A stretch of DNA of 36,781 nt, from NCBI GenBank assembly GCA_021799445.1, contig JAJZAM010000010.1, positions 1 through 36,781 of the forward strand, read 5' to 3'. The translations under genes were made by a program, and so were the position numbers. This DNA is from Actinomycetes bacterium. Lineage in GTDB: Bacteria; Actinomycetota; Acidimicrobiia; Acidimicrobiales; Palsa-688. Below, piece after piece: positions 1-8,022 of the stretch; the first letter of the stretch is position 1; each line of letters opens with the position of its first letter. A model generated the notes under the pieces. The model was not told the DNA's origin. It was given only the letters and a program-made list of their open reading frames with translations, and made no database searches.

Positions 1-1862
1 CTCGGCCGCAGACGTACAGTGAGGGGTTCCTCGAAGCCGTAGACCCGCCTCCACTCGGCGAGCCAGTCTTCGAGAACCTTCTTGGGAAGCTCGGTTTGCG
101 CTAGGTGCTGGACCTGCGTCGAGCCTTTCCCCATGGCTTTCGTCGTCGCTGTGCGCGCCGACGACGCCGCCAAAGCGGCGTCGAGGCGTGGCCCGCCGAC
201 GAGGGTCTGCGGTGTCCGGTAGGGCGACTCGAGCAGGCGGATCTTGCGTTGGATCTGAGCCAGGGCCAGCATGCCGTCCTCCCGGAGGGCCGTCGCGAAC
301 TCTTCGGCTGCGACACCGTCGATCTGGTGGCCGCCGTAGGTGATGAAGTTGAACACAAAGCCCGCCTCGCCCAGCTTCTTGGGGAACTCGCGCATCTCCT
401 CGTCGGTCATGCCGGTCGAGTCCCAGTTGAACGACGGTGAAAGGTTGTACGCGAGCATCTTGTCAGGGAACTCAGCGTGGATAGCCTCGGCGAACTCCTG
501 CGCCTCGCGGATATCGGCAGAAGCGGTTTCCATCCACACCAGGTCCGCGTACGCAGCGACCGACAGGGACTTGCGGATAGCGTAGTCCAACCCGCCGCGG
601 ACCTGATAGAAACCCTCAGGAGTCCGGGCCACCTCAGCGTCCCAGTAAAAGTCGATGCCAAGCTCGCGCGCCTCGGCTCGCACAGCCCAAAACGACGCCG
701 TCTGAGCGAAGGCGACCCACTCGTCCTCGCTGATGGGTGCCTCGTCGCCCTCTTCGAAGCGGTTCTTCAAAGCGGCCAACACCGCCTCCCCGATGGTCAT
801 GAGACCCGACTCGACCTCCCAACGTCCGACCATCTCGTCGGCGACCTTGTCGTAGGCTCGCTCCACGACGGGCTCGTCGGCACCGGCGGTGTCTTCGGCT
901 GCGGCACGGGCCAAGGCGGCGATTCCCGTGCGCTCAAGCCACTCGTCAGCCGCTGCGTACTCCTTGTCGGTGACCTTGTAGAGCGTGAAGCCGTTGAAGA
1001 TGCGGGCTCCCGCGTTGTAGAAGGCCCGCATCAAGGCCAGAGTCGTCAGCTTGTACGACGGGACGTCGGCACGCGTCGCCCCGAGGATGAAGGGGTGGTC
1101 CCGCTCGTCGCCGCTGCTGTCGAGGAGGTTCGCGGCCTCGGCGTCGGTTCGCGCGACGATGATGCCGGGTACGCGCATCACGTCGAGTTGGAAGCGAGCG
1201 GCGTTCAGGCGTTTGATCTGCTCGTCCACTCCGACGAGCACCTTGCCGCCTTGGTGGCCGCACTTCTTGGTGCCGGGGCGCTGGTCCTCTATGTGATAGC
1301 CGGTGACCCCGACCTCGACGAAGCGACGGATCAGGTTACGCACGGCAGCATCACCGCCGTGACCGGTGTCGGCGTCGGCGATGATAAACGGTCGGTAGTC
1401 GATCGGTTCGGGCGCGCTCGCAAGCTCGGCTGCGGACAGGCGCGACCGCTGGTACGTCTGGTTCTTGTCTGCGGTCAACAGAGCGCGCACAATCGCCGAT
1501 GCCTCGTCGGGCACCTGGGAGAGCGGGTAGCTGGCCAGATCGGCGCCCGGGTCCTCCTGAATCGATCCTTTCGCCGAGGTCGCCCAGCCGCCAAGGTAGA
1601 TGCCCTCGATGCCCATCCGCTTCATCGTCACGGCCTGGCTCGGCGAGTAGGGACCGAAAGTCGTGATCGACTTGCGCGCCGAGAAGAGCTCCCGCAGACG
1701 GTCGTAGAACGCTTCGGCGTTCGCGCGGGCGACCGGGTATCCGCTCTCGATGGTCCCCTGCTGCTCGGCCACTTGACGGGCCGAGTAGAGGCGGGTTATG
1801 CCGCTGAAGCGGTCACTTTCCATGTAGCTGTGAGCGGAAGCGACGTTGTCGTCGAATGTCAT
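1..1862 (-). CDS. aceA: Isocitrate lyase, long ICL2 type (3' end outside window)
   Basis: Cleaves isocitrate to glyoxylate and succinate, the first step of the cytoplasmic glyoxylate shunt; enzymes of this family often also act on 2-methylisocitrate. The start ATG is at 1862, and 620 codons are read before the left edge with no stop. The active-site signature KKCGH is present with the catalytic Cys at about residue 201, preceded by an intact metal/substrate region (DADTGHGG, about 163-170). From memory of the family, the sequence follows the 766-residue Mycobacterium tuberculosis ICL2 almost throughout, including the long insert after the barrel and the segment [15 protein letters not shown]. 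It is therefore not the 430-residue short form, and about 145 C-terminal residues (the acyl-CoA-sensing domain of ICL2) should lie outside the window. It starts 11 bases after the aceB stop, so the two form an operon. Confidence 0.95.
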   Translation of the reverse strand, partial: MTFDDNVASAHSYMESDRFSGITRLYSARQVAEQQGTIESGYPVARANAEAFYDRLRELFSARKSITTFGPYSPSQAVTMKRMGIEGIYLGGWATSAKGSIQEDPGADLASYPLSQVPDEASAIVRALLTADKNQTYQRSRLSAAELASAPEPIDYRPFIIADADTGHGGDAAVRNLIRRFVEVGVTGYHIEDQRPGTKKCGHQGGKVLVGVDEQIKRLNAARFQLDVMRVPGIIVARTDAEAANLLDSSGDERDHPFILGATRADVPSYKLTTLALMRAFYNAGARIFNGFTLYKVTDKEYAAADEWLERTGIAALARAAAEDTAGADEPVVERAYDKVADEMVGRWEVESGLMTIGEAVLAALKNRFEEGDEAPISEDEWVAFAQTASFWAVRAEARELGIDFYWDAEVARTPEGFYQVRGGLDYAIRKSLSVAAYADLVWMETASADIREAQEFAEAIHAEFPDKMLAYNLSPSFNWDSTGMTDEEMREFPKKLGEAGFVFNFITYGGHQIDGVAAEEFATALREDGMLALAQIQRKIRLLESPYRTPQTLVGGPRLDAALAASSARTATTKAMGKGSTQVQHLAQTELPKKVLEDWLAEWRRVYGFEEPLTVRLRP

Positions 1863-1873
1863 GGTGGATTCTT

Positions 1874-3769
1874 TCATTTTTCGGTGTCGAAATCGACGTT
1901 ACGGGTGATGCGGGTGCCGTCTTTGGCGAACGCGTCGAGGAACTTTCGGATCCGCTCCTCGGCCACGGAGAGCTCGGTGACGTTGAGGTTGAGGTTGAGC
2001 AGGTCGATGTACCAGGGCGCTTTCGTGGGTTCGAGCACGTAGGCTTCCACGATCGCTTTCGCGATCGGCAAGGTCGTGGTCTTCGAGTCGTCGTGCACGT
2101 CGTTACCGCCGGCTCGCAGGAGCTTGGCGTGCTCCTCTTCCAATAGTCGCATGAACAACTCGCGCGTCATCGGGTCGCCGGCCTTGACCCCGCTGTCGGG
2201 GTCGTCTTCGCTGAACGCCGCTTTCTTGTGGAGCCATTCCCACAGCACGGACAGGCGGATCTCGCCGGTCGCAGCGTCCTCCATCAGGTACAAGACGTTG
2301 TCGTCGCCGAAGAAGTCGGCCGGTTTGAGAGCCGCAGCTTGGAACCCTCGACCGAAGGCGTTGCCGTACTGCAGGCCGACGCTGATCAGGTCACGGGCGC
2401 CGCGAACCGTACGAGGCGCGACCTCGAGGGTCCTTAGATCCTCGCCGTCCCTGGCCGTGTAGGTGAGCGGAGGGAACTGCCGGCCGAGCTGGTTGTCTTC
2501 TCCCACCTCCTCCCACACCGGACGCATGACGTGCACCATCTTCCAGTGGGCCACCCACTTGCCAGAGGCGCCCTCCTTCTGCTCTCGCCGCCCTCCCGAC
2601 ACCGCTCGTTTCATGGCGGCGTCCACGGCAGCGGCGGTACCGACCGGTATGTTGGCTTCCATGCCGCCCTGCCAAAGAGCACAGCGACCGTTCAGGTCGG
2701 GCGTGTTCACGGAGCGCCGGACGCGATCCTCGTAGACCCGCATGTACCCGTAGGTCATCGTGATCGCGTCGATGTTGGGGTTGACGAAGCCGGCGTCCCA
2801 GGCGAGGGCGTCCGACACCGAGTTGATGTAATCCCACCGGCCGGTGTTGAAACCAACGAAGTGGCGCCCGAGAGCGGCGCGGATCTCCATGAGTTGGAAG
2901 CACGCTTCGAGTTGTTCGACGAGGACGTAGGCGACCACGGTGCCTCGGTCGAGGCTGAGGTGATCTTCGATCGTGTCGAGAATGCTGGCCCAGTGCGCGG
3001 CCTCCGAGGCGGTCTGGATCTTCGGCAGGTACAGCACCACCGAGCGATTCTGGGAGAGCAACGTCTCTGCGTTGTTGGCGAGGTAGAGCGCAGCGTCCGC
3101 CATGCTTGCCGAGAAACCACGGCCGTCTCGGTGGGCGATGTGGCGATCGTCGAGATGCAGGCCGCGGGCCCTGAAGATGCGCGTGGTAACTTCCAGCTGC
3201 TCCCGCCAATCGGCGATGATCTCCCGGCCGTGGAAGCCGACGGCCCACCTGTTCATCTCCCCGGCGACAACCTCGGCGACCTCGTGGAACAGCGGGTCCC
3301 CGGCGAAGGCCAGCTTCAAATTCCGGAGGTTGTCCAAGGACATCGTGTCGACCTGGCCCAGAGCGTCCTCGCCGTCGAACATCCAGCCGTCGGCCCCTGA
3401 CAGCAGCGCGTAGGCGACGTTGCGCAACCCCACCGGCGTGGACGCGCGGGGCTTGGTTGCCGGCCCGGTGCCCTGGATCCACTGGCGGCGCAGGTCGTGG
3501 GGGATCGGCGCTCCCTCGAAGCGGCCGGCTCGAGCGTCGGCAACTGTGATAGAGGTCCCGTCGATCACCGAGGTCTCGGGTAGGAAGCTGAGGTGTTCGC
3601 GCTCCGCTGCTCGGCGGTGGCGGCGTTGCATTCGCGAATCCATGAGCTCGAAGCGACGGCCGTCTAAAGGAGCCAGCGCTTCCAGAGTCGACAGGGCTAG
3701 GGGAGTGTAGACGTCCGGGTACCCGTCCAGAGCGGTCCGCGCGATGGTGATGTTGGAGGGCATGGACAT
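1874..3769 (-). CDS. aceB: Malate synthase (A-type)
   Basis: Condenses glyoxylate with acetyl-CoA to malate, the second glyoxylate-shunt step. The protein has 631 residues, about 100 more than a typical A-type enzyme and shorter than the G-type. Motifs seen are FDGEDAL (the family's FEDA-like loop), [12 protein letters not shown], an [14 protein letters not shown] segment, and [12 protein letters not shown], which is the A-type active-site stretch with its conserved Arg, Trp and Asp. The C-terminal helix region carries an Asp-rich segment ([18 protein letters not shown]) typical of the family plug domain. Two ATGs are possible (3769 and 3763), and neither has a strong ribosome-binding site. 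It is the promoter-proximal gene of aceB-aceA. Its upstream flank is degraded accessory DNA, so its native promoter region may have been altered by insertion there. Confidence 0.93.
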   Translation of the reverse strand: MSMPSNITIARTALDGYPDVYTPLALSTLEALAPLDGRRFELMDSRMQRRHRRAAEREHLSFLPETSVIDGTSITVADARAGRFEGAPIPHDLRRQWIQGTGPATKPRASTPVGLRNVAYALLSGADGWMFDGEDALGQVDTMSLDNLRNLKLAFAGDPLFHEVAEVVAGEMNRWAVGFHGREIIADWREQLEVTTRIFRARGLHLDDRHIAHRDGRGFSASMADAALYLANNAETLLSQNRSVVLYLPKIQTASEAAHWASILDTIEDHLSLDRGTVVAYVLVEQLEACFQLMEIRAALGRHFVGFNTGRWDYINSVSDALAWDAGFVNPNIDAITMTYGYMRVYEDRVRRSVNTPDLNGRCALWQGGMEANIPVGTAAAVDAAMKRAVSGGRREQKEGASGKWVAHWKMVHVMRPVWEEVGEDNQLGRQFPPLTYTARDGEDLRTLEVAPRTVRGARDLISVGLQYGNAFGRGFQAAALKPADFFGDDNVLYLMEDAATGEIRLSVLWEWLHKKAAFSEDDPDSGVKAGDPMTRELFMRLLEEEHAKLLRAGGNDVHDDSKTTTLPIAKAIVEAYVLEPTKAPWYIDLLNLNLNVTELSVAEERIRKFLDAFAKDGTRITRNVDFDTEK

Positions 3770-3779
3770 AGTTCATCAC

Positions 3780-3996
3780 GTCGGCGGTATGAGCGCGTCG
3801 AAAAACACCCCGGACCCTGTCCTACGCCACTCCTAGCCTGTTCGATCAATCGGTAGATGACCCGGTAGGCCCCAGGCCGCGCCGAGCGGCACCGGACAGA
3901 AGCAGCTTGTAGCGGCCACCCACGCCGCGCCGTTCTGGCGGCGCCGACACTGCTCAAGCAGGTGGTGCCTCTCCTCGCCGGTCGTGACGTCCCCAC
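3780..3996 (-). pseudogene. Possible RelE/ParE-like toxin remnant (weak)
   Basis: The minus strand at about 3838-3875 reads PGAYRVIYRLIEQ, which resembles the late strand of RelE/ParE-superfamily toxins (…YRVIYRI…). The flanking codons do not continue the fold in one frame, so at best it is a decayed fragment. The rest of 3770-4139 holds no gene I can support. On the plus strand a short frame at 3988-4119 ends in a stop, with a sequence loosely like a small antitoxin tail, but this is too short to name. This stretch is the junction between aceB and the accessory region. Confidence 0.2.
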
Positions 3997-4139
3997 GGCC
4001 TTGCCGCGCTTGGTCAGGGAAACGACGTCGCCGCCCGCAGCGACCTCCTCAACGAGGCGGCCGAGCGAGATCCGGGCGTATCGACTCAGACAGACCTCTC
4101 CGCATTAACCTCCCGGTAGAACGTAAGGTCATCCCACAG

Positions 4140-4916
4140 GAGGGTGTCAAACACCTGGCGGTGCTCTCCAGCGGGGAGCAAGTGGCGAACCCGACGCGCC
4201 TGTCGAAATGGCGGCGCCGTCTCGCCCGCCAACAAGCCGAGCTCGCCCGACGACAGGCGCCTGCCAAGGGTCGGCGGGCGTCGAAACGGTGCCAGCAATC
4301 CAAAGCCCGCCTGGCCCGCACCCACCGCAAAATGGCGAACGCCCGGATCGACGGGCTGCACAAGCTCACCACGCGGCTGGCGAAAACCCACCGGGCGGTC
4401 GCGGTCGAAGACCTTGCCATCAAAGGCGTGACCGCCGCCGTTCACGGCCGAGGCCGACGGGGGAAGGCCGGCCTGAACCGGGCCGTGGCCGACGCCGGGT
4501 TCGGGGAGCTACGCCGTAAGTTCGCCAACAAAACCGCCTGGAACGGCTCGCGCCTCGTCGTCGCCGACCGGTGGTACCCCAGTAGCAGAACATGCCCGGC
4601 GTGCAAGGCAGTGAAAACCAAGCTGCCACTCACCGAAGGCACCTACCGTTGCAACACCTGCGGTCTGGTCATCGACTGGGACCACAACGCCGCGCTCAAC
4701 CTGGCCTCCCTTATCGAGGCCATGCAGACAGGTACCGCCAGTGGGGCGGGAACCTCCACACCACCCAAACGCGGTGACCGTGGGAACGCGCAAGGAGAGG
4801 CGAAGTACATGGGAACACCCAGGTGCGCCTCGACGAACTGCGAAGACAGCACCCCTCCAACGGGTCAGACTGCCACCGCCATCGAGCAATCGACGGCAGC
4901 ACGAAACAAACACTGA
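4140..4916 (+). pseudogene. tnpB: 5'-truncated TnpB (IS200/IS605- or IS607-type RNA-guided nuclease)
   Basis: TnpB is the RNA-guided nuclease encoded by IS200/IS605 and IS607 elements. From about 4140 the frame matches actinobacterial TnpB: GVKHLAVLSSGE, the Arg-rich helical region ending in DGLHKLTTRLAKTH, the RuvC-II strand VAVEDLAIKG with its Glu, ADRWYPSSRTCP, a C4 zinc ribbon (CPAC / CNTC), and the RuvC-III segment DHNAALNL with its Asp. The N-terminal half is absent. Where intact proteins read VDLGVK, this one reads PQEGVK, so the RuvC-I Asp is missing exactly at the truncation. Upstream in-frame codons back to 3984 are not TnpB-like. No TnpA or serine recombinase lies next to it. It is very probably an inactive remnant. 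A guide-RNA segment, if kept, would overlap its 3' end. Confidence 0.8.
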
Positions 4917-4921
4917 TAGTT

Positions 4922-4961
4922 CATGCAACGGTCTAAATGGGCATGCAACGGTCTAGATGGG
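4922..4961. repeat. 20-bp tandem direct repeat, two copies
   Basis: Two adjacent 20-base units, 4922-4941 and 4942-4961, differ at one base (CATGCAACGGTCTA then A or G). The second unit contains the vapC stop codon (4953-4955); the first lies between tnpB and vapC. It may be a local duplication, or a trace of the right end of the TnpB-carrying element. Confidence 0.85.
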
Positions 4962-5384
4962 TACGACGGTCACGTTGGCCATCCCGGCGGTGAGCGCATT
5001 CATGTCGTCGGGATCGCCGGTCAAGAGGCGCACCCGTGCGCCCAATCCCGTGGCCGTGACGGCAACGATTGCATCGACGGTGTCGTCTCGCCTGGTCTGC
5101 CCGAGAAGCTCGCCAGCGGCTCGGCCGAGCTCTGGAGTCACCGGCTGTTGCTCGGTTCCCGCGAGCACTGCATGGACTCGGGCGTCACGGCGGTGATCGC
5201 GGAGGGATTCGGTCAACGTGACGCTACTGACGTGCACTTCCACTCCGAGCTCTTCTGCCATGGCCAGTTCGGCGCGGACCAGGACCTGCCCAGTGGCCGC
5301 CCCACTCAGTGCGCTTGAGTCCAACAAGACGGCGTCAGGGAGGGGACCGGGTCTTAGCTGGCGACGCTGTCGGCGCCGAGCCAC
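4953..5384 (-). CDS. vapC: VapC-family PIN-domain toxin ribonuclease
   Basis: PIN-domain endoribonuclease, the toxin half of a type II toxin-antitoxin pair; family members cut tRNA or rRNA in the cytoplasm. 143 residues. The four acidic positions of the fold are visible: LLDSSAL (Asp), TLTESLRD (Glu), TVDAIVA (Asp) and TGDPDD (Asp), so the active site looks intact. I chose the GTG at 5384 because an AGGAGG Shine-Dalgarno lies 10 bases upstream, inside the vapB coding sequence. This makes the reading frame overlap vapB by 31 bases, which suggests translational coupling. A start closer to the PIN core would need a TTG without a ribosome-binding site. Confidence 0.88.
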   Translation of the reverse strand: MARRRQRRQLRPGPLPDAVLLDSSALSGAATGQVLVRAELAMAEELGVEVHVSSVTLTESLRDHRRDARVHAVLAGTEQQPVTPELGRAAGELLGQTRRDDTVDAIVAVTATGLGARVRLLTGDPDDMNALTAGMANVTVVPI

Positions 5385-5596
5385 TGGCGGCGAACCTCCT
5401 GTGTCACGTCATCAGGGACCGGTCCGTGCTCTCGGTCTTGATCTGAAAGCCAGTCGCGAAGTGCTTGGCGACGCTCCTCGTGCTCGAGGGCCTCAGCCAC
5501 GTAACGAGAAACGCCTCGGCTACCAACCTTGTTCTTGATTCGCTCGACCAAAGGACCGGGCAAGCTCACCGACACTTTTGCGTAGTCACTAGCCAT
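5354..5596 (-). CDS. vapB: VapB-type antitoxin, ribbon-helix-helix
   Basis: 80-residue antitoxin that would bind and block the downstream VapC and repress the operon. The N-terminal stretch AKVSVSLPGPLVERIKNKVG looks like a ribbon-helix-helix strand and helix, followed by SRYVAEALEHEERRQALRDWL, a helix typical of this family. The acidic C-terminal tail should wrap the toxin. The ATG at 5596 is preceded at 7 bases by a -10-like TAGGAT, so the mRNA may be leaderless. It is the first gene of the operon, in the older of the two accessory segments. Confidence 0.85.
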   Translation of the reverse strand: MASDYAKVSVSLPGPLVERIKNKVGSRGVSRYVAEALEHEERRQALRDWLSDQDREHGPVPDDVTQEVRRQWLGADSVAS

Positions 5597-5633
5597 CACC
5601 CCAATCCTACCCGAAGTACGACTAGTGACGACG
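5581..5633 (-). promoter_or_regulatory. Candidate vapBC promoter/operator with inverted repeat
   Basis: A perfect 8-bp inverted repeat, GTCACTAG at 5585-5592 and CTAGTGAC at 5622-5629, extends to 11 of 12 matching bases per arm (5581-5592 and 5622-5633). The arms are about 37 bp apart centre to centre, near 3.5 helical turns. A -10-like hexamer (TAGGAT on the minus strand, 5604-5609) sits at the centre, and one arm overlaps vapB codons 2-6. This is the layout expected for an operator autoregulated by a ribbon-helix-helix antitoxin; binding itself is inferred. Confidence 0.5.
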
Positions 5634-5772
5634 GGATTCGGGACGGTCTTGCGTCGACTCTGCCAGTCTGGCGCTTGATCCAAGGTCGCCGACTCGGTTG
5701 GGATGCTTGGTGAGCTGACCGAACGGGTTGGGATCATCTTCGCAGCGGATCTCACTCCGGGGCGAGAGCGCG

Positions 5773-5948
5773 CTGACATCCCGCCGGCGCCCCGATCGAG
5801 GAGGTGGCGGACCTGCTCGGCGACGACCCCCTGACCATCTACCGGCACTACCGCCTACCGGCACTACCGCCACCGGGTCCGGCCCGGGATCACCACCGCG
5901 GCGGAATGCATGCAGCGACTGCTCGGCGCCGCCGGCTACCGGCCATGA
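5773..5948 (+). pseudogene. Tyrosine integrase C-terminal remnant (older element)
   Basis: From about 5793 the frame reads APIEEVADLLG-DDPLTIYRHYR, the C-terminal catalytic segment of a phage-type tyrosine recombinase with its Tyr motif. A 16-bp tandem duplication (5840-5855 and 5856-5871) then shifts the frame. Reading on in the next frame gives YRHYRHRVRPGITTAAECMQRLLGAAGYRP and a stop at 5946-5948, the normal tail of such integrases. The His expected after LLG is missing. Everything N-terminal is lost. The tail differs from that of the integrase at 9028-10223, so it belongs to a different element. It ends 92 bp before the distal att repeat. The rest of 5597-6330 holds the vapB upstream region, this remnant, the att repeat, a 12-bp repeat pair and the promoter of the next gene. 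Confidence 0.75.
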
Positions 5949-6040
5949 CCGTCAACGCTCGGAATCCTTCGCGCACGGAACGCGTACGAGGACCTTCCAG
6001 ACGGCTGCACCGGCCACCCGACTAACCGGAAAATCCCTGT

Positions 6041-6096
6041 TCAGGGGTGGTGGAGGCGATGGGAATCGAACCCACGAACCTCTTGCATGCCATGCA
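6041..6096 (-). repeat. Distal attachment-site copy: 3' half of tRNA-Ala(GGC)
   Basis: 56 bases identical to 10299-10354. They comprise the encoded CCA, acceptor 3' strand, T arm, variable loop, and the 3' side and loop of the anticodon arm. Beyond 6096 the sequence diverges, so the 5' half of the tRNA is absent and this copy cannot form a tRNA. It marks the outer boundary of a 4.26-kb element integrated at the tRNA 3' end. Confidence 0.92.
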
Positions 6097-6207
6097 CTTT
6101 CCTACCTACCGGTCCGTCACGACGAGTCCCTCTTTATGTGAATAAGTCCGGGTCAGAGCCCTGCGACGTGTTGGTGGGTACCGGTTGATGCCATCGAATC
6201 CCTCTGC

Positions 6208-6231
6208 GTTGGGCACCCACTTAGGCACCCC
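6208..6231 (+). repeat. 12-bp tandem pair near distal att (possible integrase arm sites)
   Basis: Two adjacent 12-mers, GTTGGGCACCCA (6208-6219) and CTTAGGCACCCC (6220-6231). The same tandem pair with consensus GTTAGGCRCCCC occurs near the other att copy at 10235-10258. Repeated short sites just inside both ends of an integrative element are what integrase arm-type binding sites look like. This is an inference. Confidence 0.45.
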
Positions 6232-6318
6232 AGACCAACTTCAGTTCGAGCGCGGAGCCGTTGCATTCCCCGTGCCTCCTCCGGGCAGTTGGTCCGATCA
6301 CAAGTATTCCGCTTACGG

Positions 6319-6324
6319 TAGAGT
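6319..6324 (+). promoter_or_regulatory. Possible -10 element, leaderless start
   Basis: TAGAGT lies six bases before the ATG at 6331, and no Shine-Dalgarno is visible, which fits a leaderless transcript of the HTH/nucleotidyltransferase operon. No convincing -35 is seen. Confidence 0.3.
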
Positions 6325-6330
6325 TGTGTC

Positions 6331-6978
6331 ATGGAGGTCGGAGTCAAGGAGGTTGCCGCCCAGCTTGGGGTGTCCGAGCGGCGGGTTCGCCAGCTCATAG
6401 ATGCCGGTGATCTTCCGGCGCGCCGGGTGGCAGGGCGTCTGCTCGTCGACGAGGCCGGTATCCCGAGGTCGCGCCCGGTGGCTCGTCCGATGTCTCCGCG
6501 GATCGCGTGGGCGTTCATCGCCCTGCTCTCCAGTGAGCCCGTTGCGGGCATCTCGGATCGCGAGCGTGCCCGGTTGGAGGCGAAGCACCGGGCCTTGCTC
6601 GCCTCTCCTCGGCCCGCGGTGTTACTACGTTCCTGGCTCCGAAGCCGTGCACAGCTGCTCCGCCTAGCTGTCTCACCGTCGGGGGTGGACGAACTGTTGC
6701 AGGACCCAAGGCTCGTCCCCTCAGGGATCAGCGATGCCCGATCCGAGATGTCGGCCGGGCGCGAGGCGGAGGCTTACGTGCGACCTGGCGACCTAGAGCA
6801 GCTCATGGCCGACCACCTGATGGCAGCAGTCAATCCCGCCAACGTGTGGCTGTACGTAATCGACCGACCGCTGGCGCGGCCGGCCCCCCTCGGCTTGGTT
6901 ATCGCCGACCTCGCTGACCACGACCGAGCTCGTGAGGATTCCCGGGTCGAGGAGCTTCTACGGGTTGCCAGGCGATGA
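6331..6978 (+). CDS. HTH (excisionase/MerR-like) protein paired with nucleotidyltransferase; putative antitoxin/regulator
   Basis: 215 residues. Residues 1-40 form an excisionase/MerR-like helix-turn-helix (VKEVAAQLGVSERRVRQLIDAGDLPARRV…LLVD). The remaining 170 residues are mostly helical (AWAFIALLSSEP; LRSWLRSRAQLLRLAV; ending in IADLADHDRAREDSRVEELL). I recognise this layout from actinobacterial proteins of unknown function that sit next to AbiEii-like nucleotidyltransferases, but I know no characterised member. Its stop overlaps the start of the next gene by 4 bases (ATGA), so the two are translated together. The likely role is DNA-binding autorepressor and antitoxin. An excisionase is less likely, because the protein is three times too long and coupled to the nucleotidyltransferase. 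It sits inside the tRNA-Ala island. Confidence 0.75.
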   Translation: MEVGVKEVAAQLGVSERRVRQLIDAGDLPARRVAGRLLVDEAGIPRSRPVARPMSPRIAWAFIALLSSEPVAGISDRERARLEAKHRALLASPRPAVLLRSWLRSRAQLLRLAVSPSGVDELLQDPRLVPSGISDARSEMSAGREAEAYVRPGDLEQLMADHLMAAVNPANVWLYVIDRPLARPAPLGLVIADLADHDRAREDSRVEELLRVARR

Positions 6979-7766
6979 CGGTGGTACTCACCGGACTGAC
7001 GGAACGCCAACGGCAGAGCTGGCTCGGCTTGCTCGACGTCGCCGCCGACTTCCCCGACGGGTGGTGTCTTGTGGGCGGTCAGATGGTCCATCTGTACTGC
7101 CAGGAACGCGGGTTATCGCCCTCCCGTCCCACCAACGACGGTGACGTCGTACTCGATGTGCGAGCACAGCCCAACGTGCTAAGCGATTTCACCGGGTCGC
7201 TAGCGAGCGTGGGCTTCACCTCTGCTGGGGTGTCTCCCGATGGCCACCAGCATCGGTGGGTCAGGGACAAGGCGACCATCGACGTGCTGATACCCCAGAG
7301 CCTCGGACGGACCGCTGCCTCCAGAAAGGGGGTAACCGGTGGAACCACTCTGGCCACGCCTGGCGCCCAGCAGGCGATCAGCCGATCCGAGCCGGTGAGT
7401 GTACAAGTCGATGACAGGGTCGGAACCATCCGTCGCCCGAACATGCTCGGCGCACTCGTCGCCAAGGCAGCCGCGTTCTCCATCCCTAGCGACCCGGGGA
7501 AGGAGCGTCATCTCACGGACTTCGCCACGCTGGCGGCGATGGCTCGGGGAGCTGACCAAATCGGCGAGCAACTGAGCGCCCGGGACCGCCACTACCTGAT
7601 CCCCATGCTCACGGCGCTAGACGACTCTCGTCGACTGTGGGCGTCCATCGATGGCGCCGAGCGCGGCGTGGTCGCTCTGGCGGCAATCACGGCAACCAAG
7701 TCCAAGCGGACCGCCCCCCCTCCGTCACCGACTGCAGCGCCAGAGCCACCAGCCCCCGATCGATAG
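6975..7766 (+). CDS. AbiEii/MenT-like minimal nucleotidyltransferase; putative toxin
   Basis: 263 residues with a nucleotidyltransferase fold of the AbiEii/AbiGii/MenT type. The motif VGGQMVHL (Gly34-Gly35) is followed by TNDGDVVLD (Asp55 and Asp57, with a further Asp61) and a third acidic strand ATIDVLIP (Asp103), so the metal-binding carboxylates appear intact. The later helix pair LGALVAKAAAF…KERHLTDFATLAAM matches the Lys/Arg-Asp helices that follow the core in AbiEii relatives. The C-terminal 25 residues are Pro-rich and look disordered. Known relatives inactivate tRNAs by adding nucleotides, or abort phage infection; which applies here cannot be told. It overlaps the upstream HTH gene by 4 bases. 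After it, 7767-8022 is 256 bp in which I see no gene. Confidence 0.72.
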   Translation: MTVVLTGLTERQRQSWLGLLDVAADFPDGWCLVGGQMVHLYCQERGLSPSRPTNDGDVVLDVRAQPNVLSDFTGSLASVGFTSAGVSPDGHQHRWVRDKATIDVLIPQSLGRTAASRKGVTGGTTLATPGAQQAISRSEPVSVQVDDRVGTIRRPNMLGALVAKAAAFSIPSDPGKERHLTDFATLAAMARGADQIGEQLSARDRHYLIPMLTALDDSRRLWASIDGAERGVVALAAITATKSKRTAPPPSPTAAPEPPAPDR

Positions 7767-8022
7767 CAAGAATCGAACCCCGGTCTGCCCAGCACCCCTC
7801 GGGTGGCGTTCGGTGCTTGCTGGAGTTGCTGTGCCCCACACGGCACTTCAGTGACGCCCCGCAAGGCTGACCCGATCAAAATATTGGGACAAGGCCGGAA
7901 TTCCTCCCCGGAATGAAAAGCAGCACAGCGTAGTGGTGCTCATGGCAACTATCTTCCGGATGTAACGAGATGGAGCTGTGTCATCATGGCTCTCGACTGC
8001 CGCTCCCGCACCCAGTAATCGA

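Noticed and set aside
477-2042. Plus-strand open frame of 521 codons across the aceA region
   Set aside because: It lies opposite isocitrate lyase, which has clear motifs. The plus-strand product has no recognisable domain; it is a high-GC shadow frame.
2391-3779. Second minus-strand frame of 462 codons overlapping aceB
   Set aside because: Arg/Pro-rich frame-shifted shadow of malate synthase with no family features.
6041-6096. A second tRNA-Ala gene
   Set aside because: Only the 3' half matches; after the anticodon loop region the sequence no longer forms a tRNA, so it is an att copy.
7767-7800. tRNA T-arm-like sequence (reverse complement GGGGTTCGATTC) after the nucleotidyltransferase gene
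   Set aside because: The stem does not pair and no acceptor, D or anticodon arm surrounds it.
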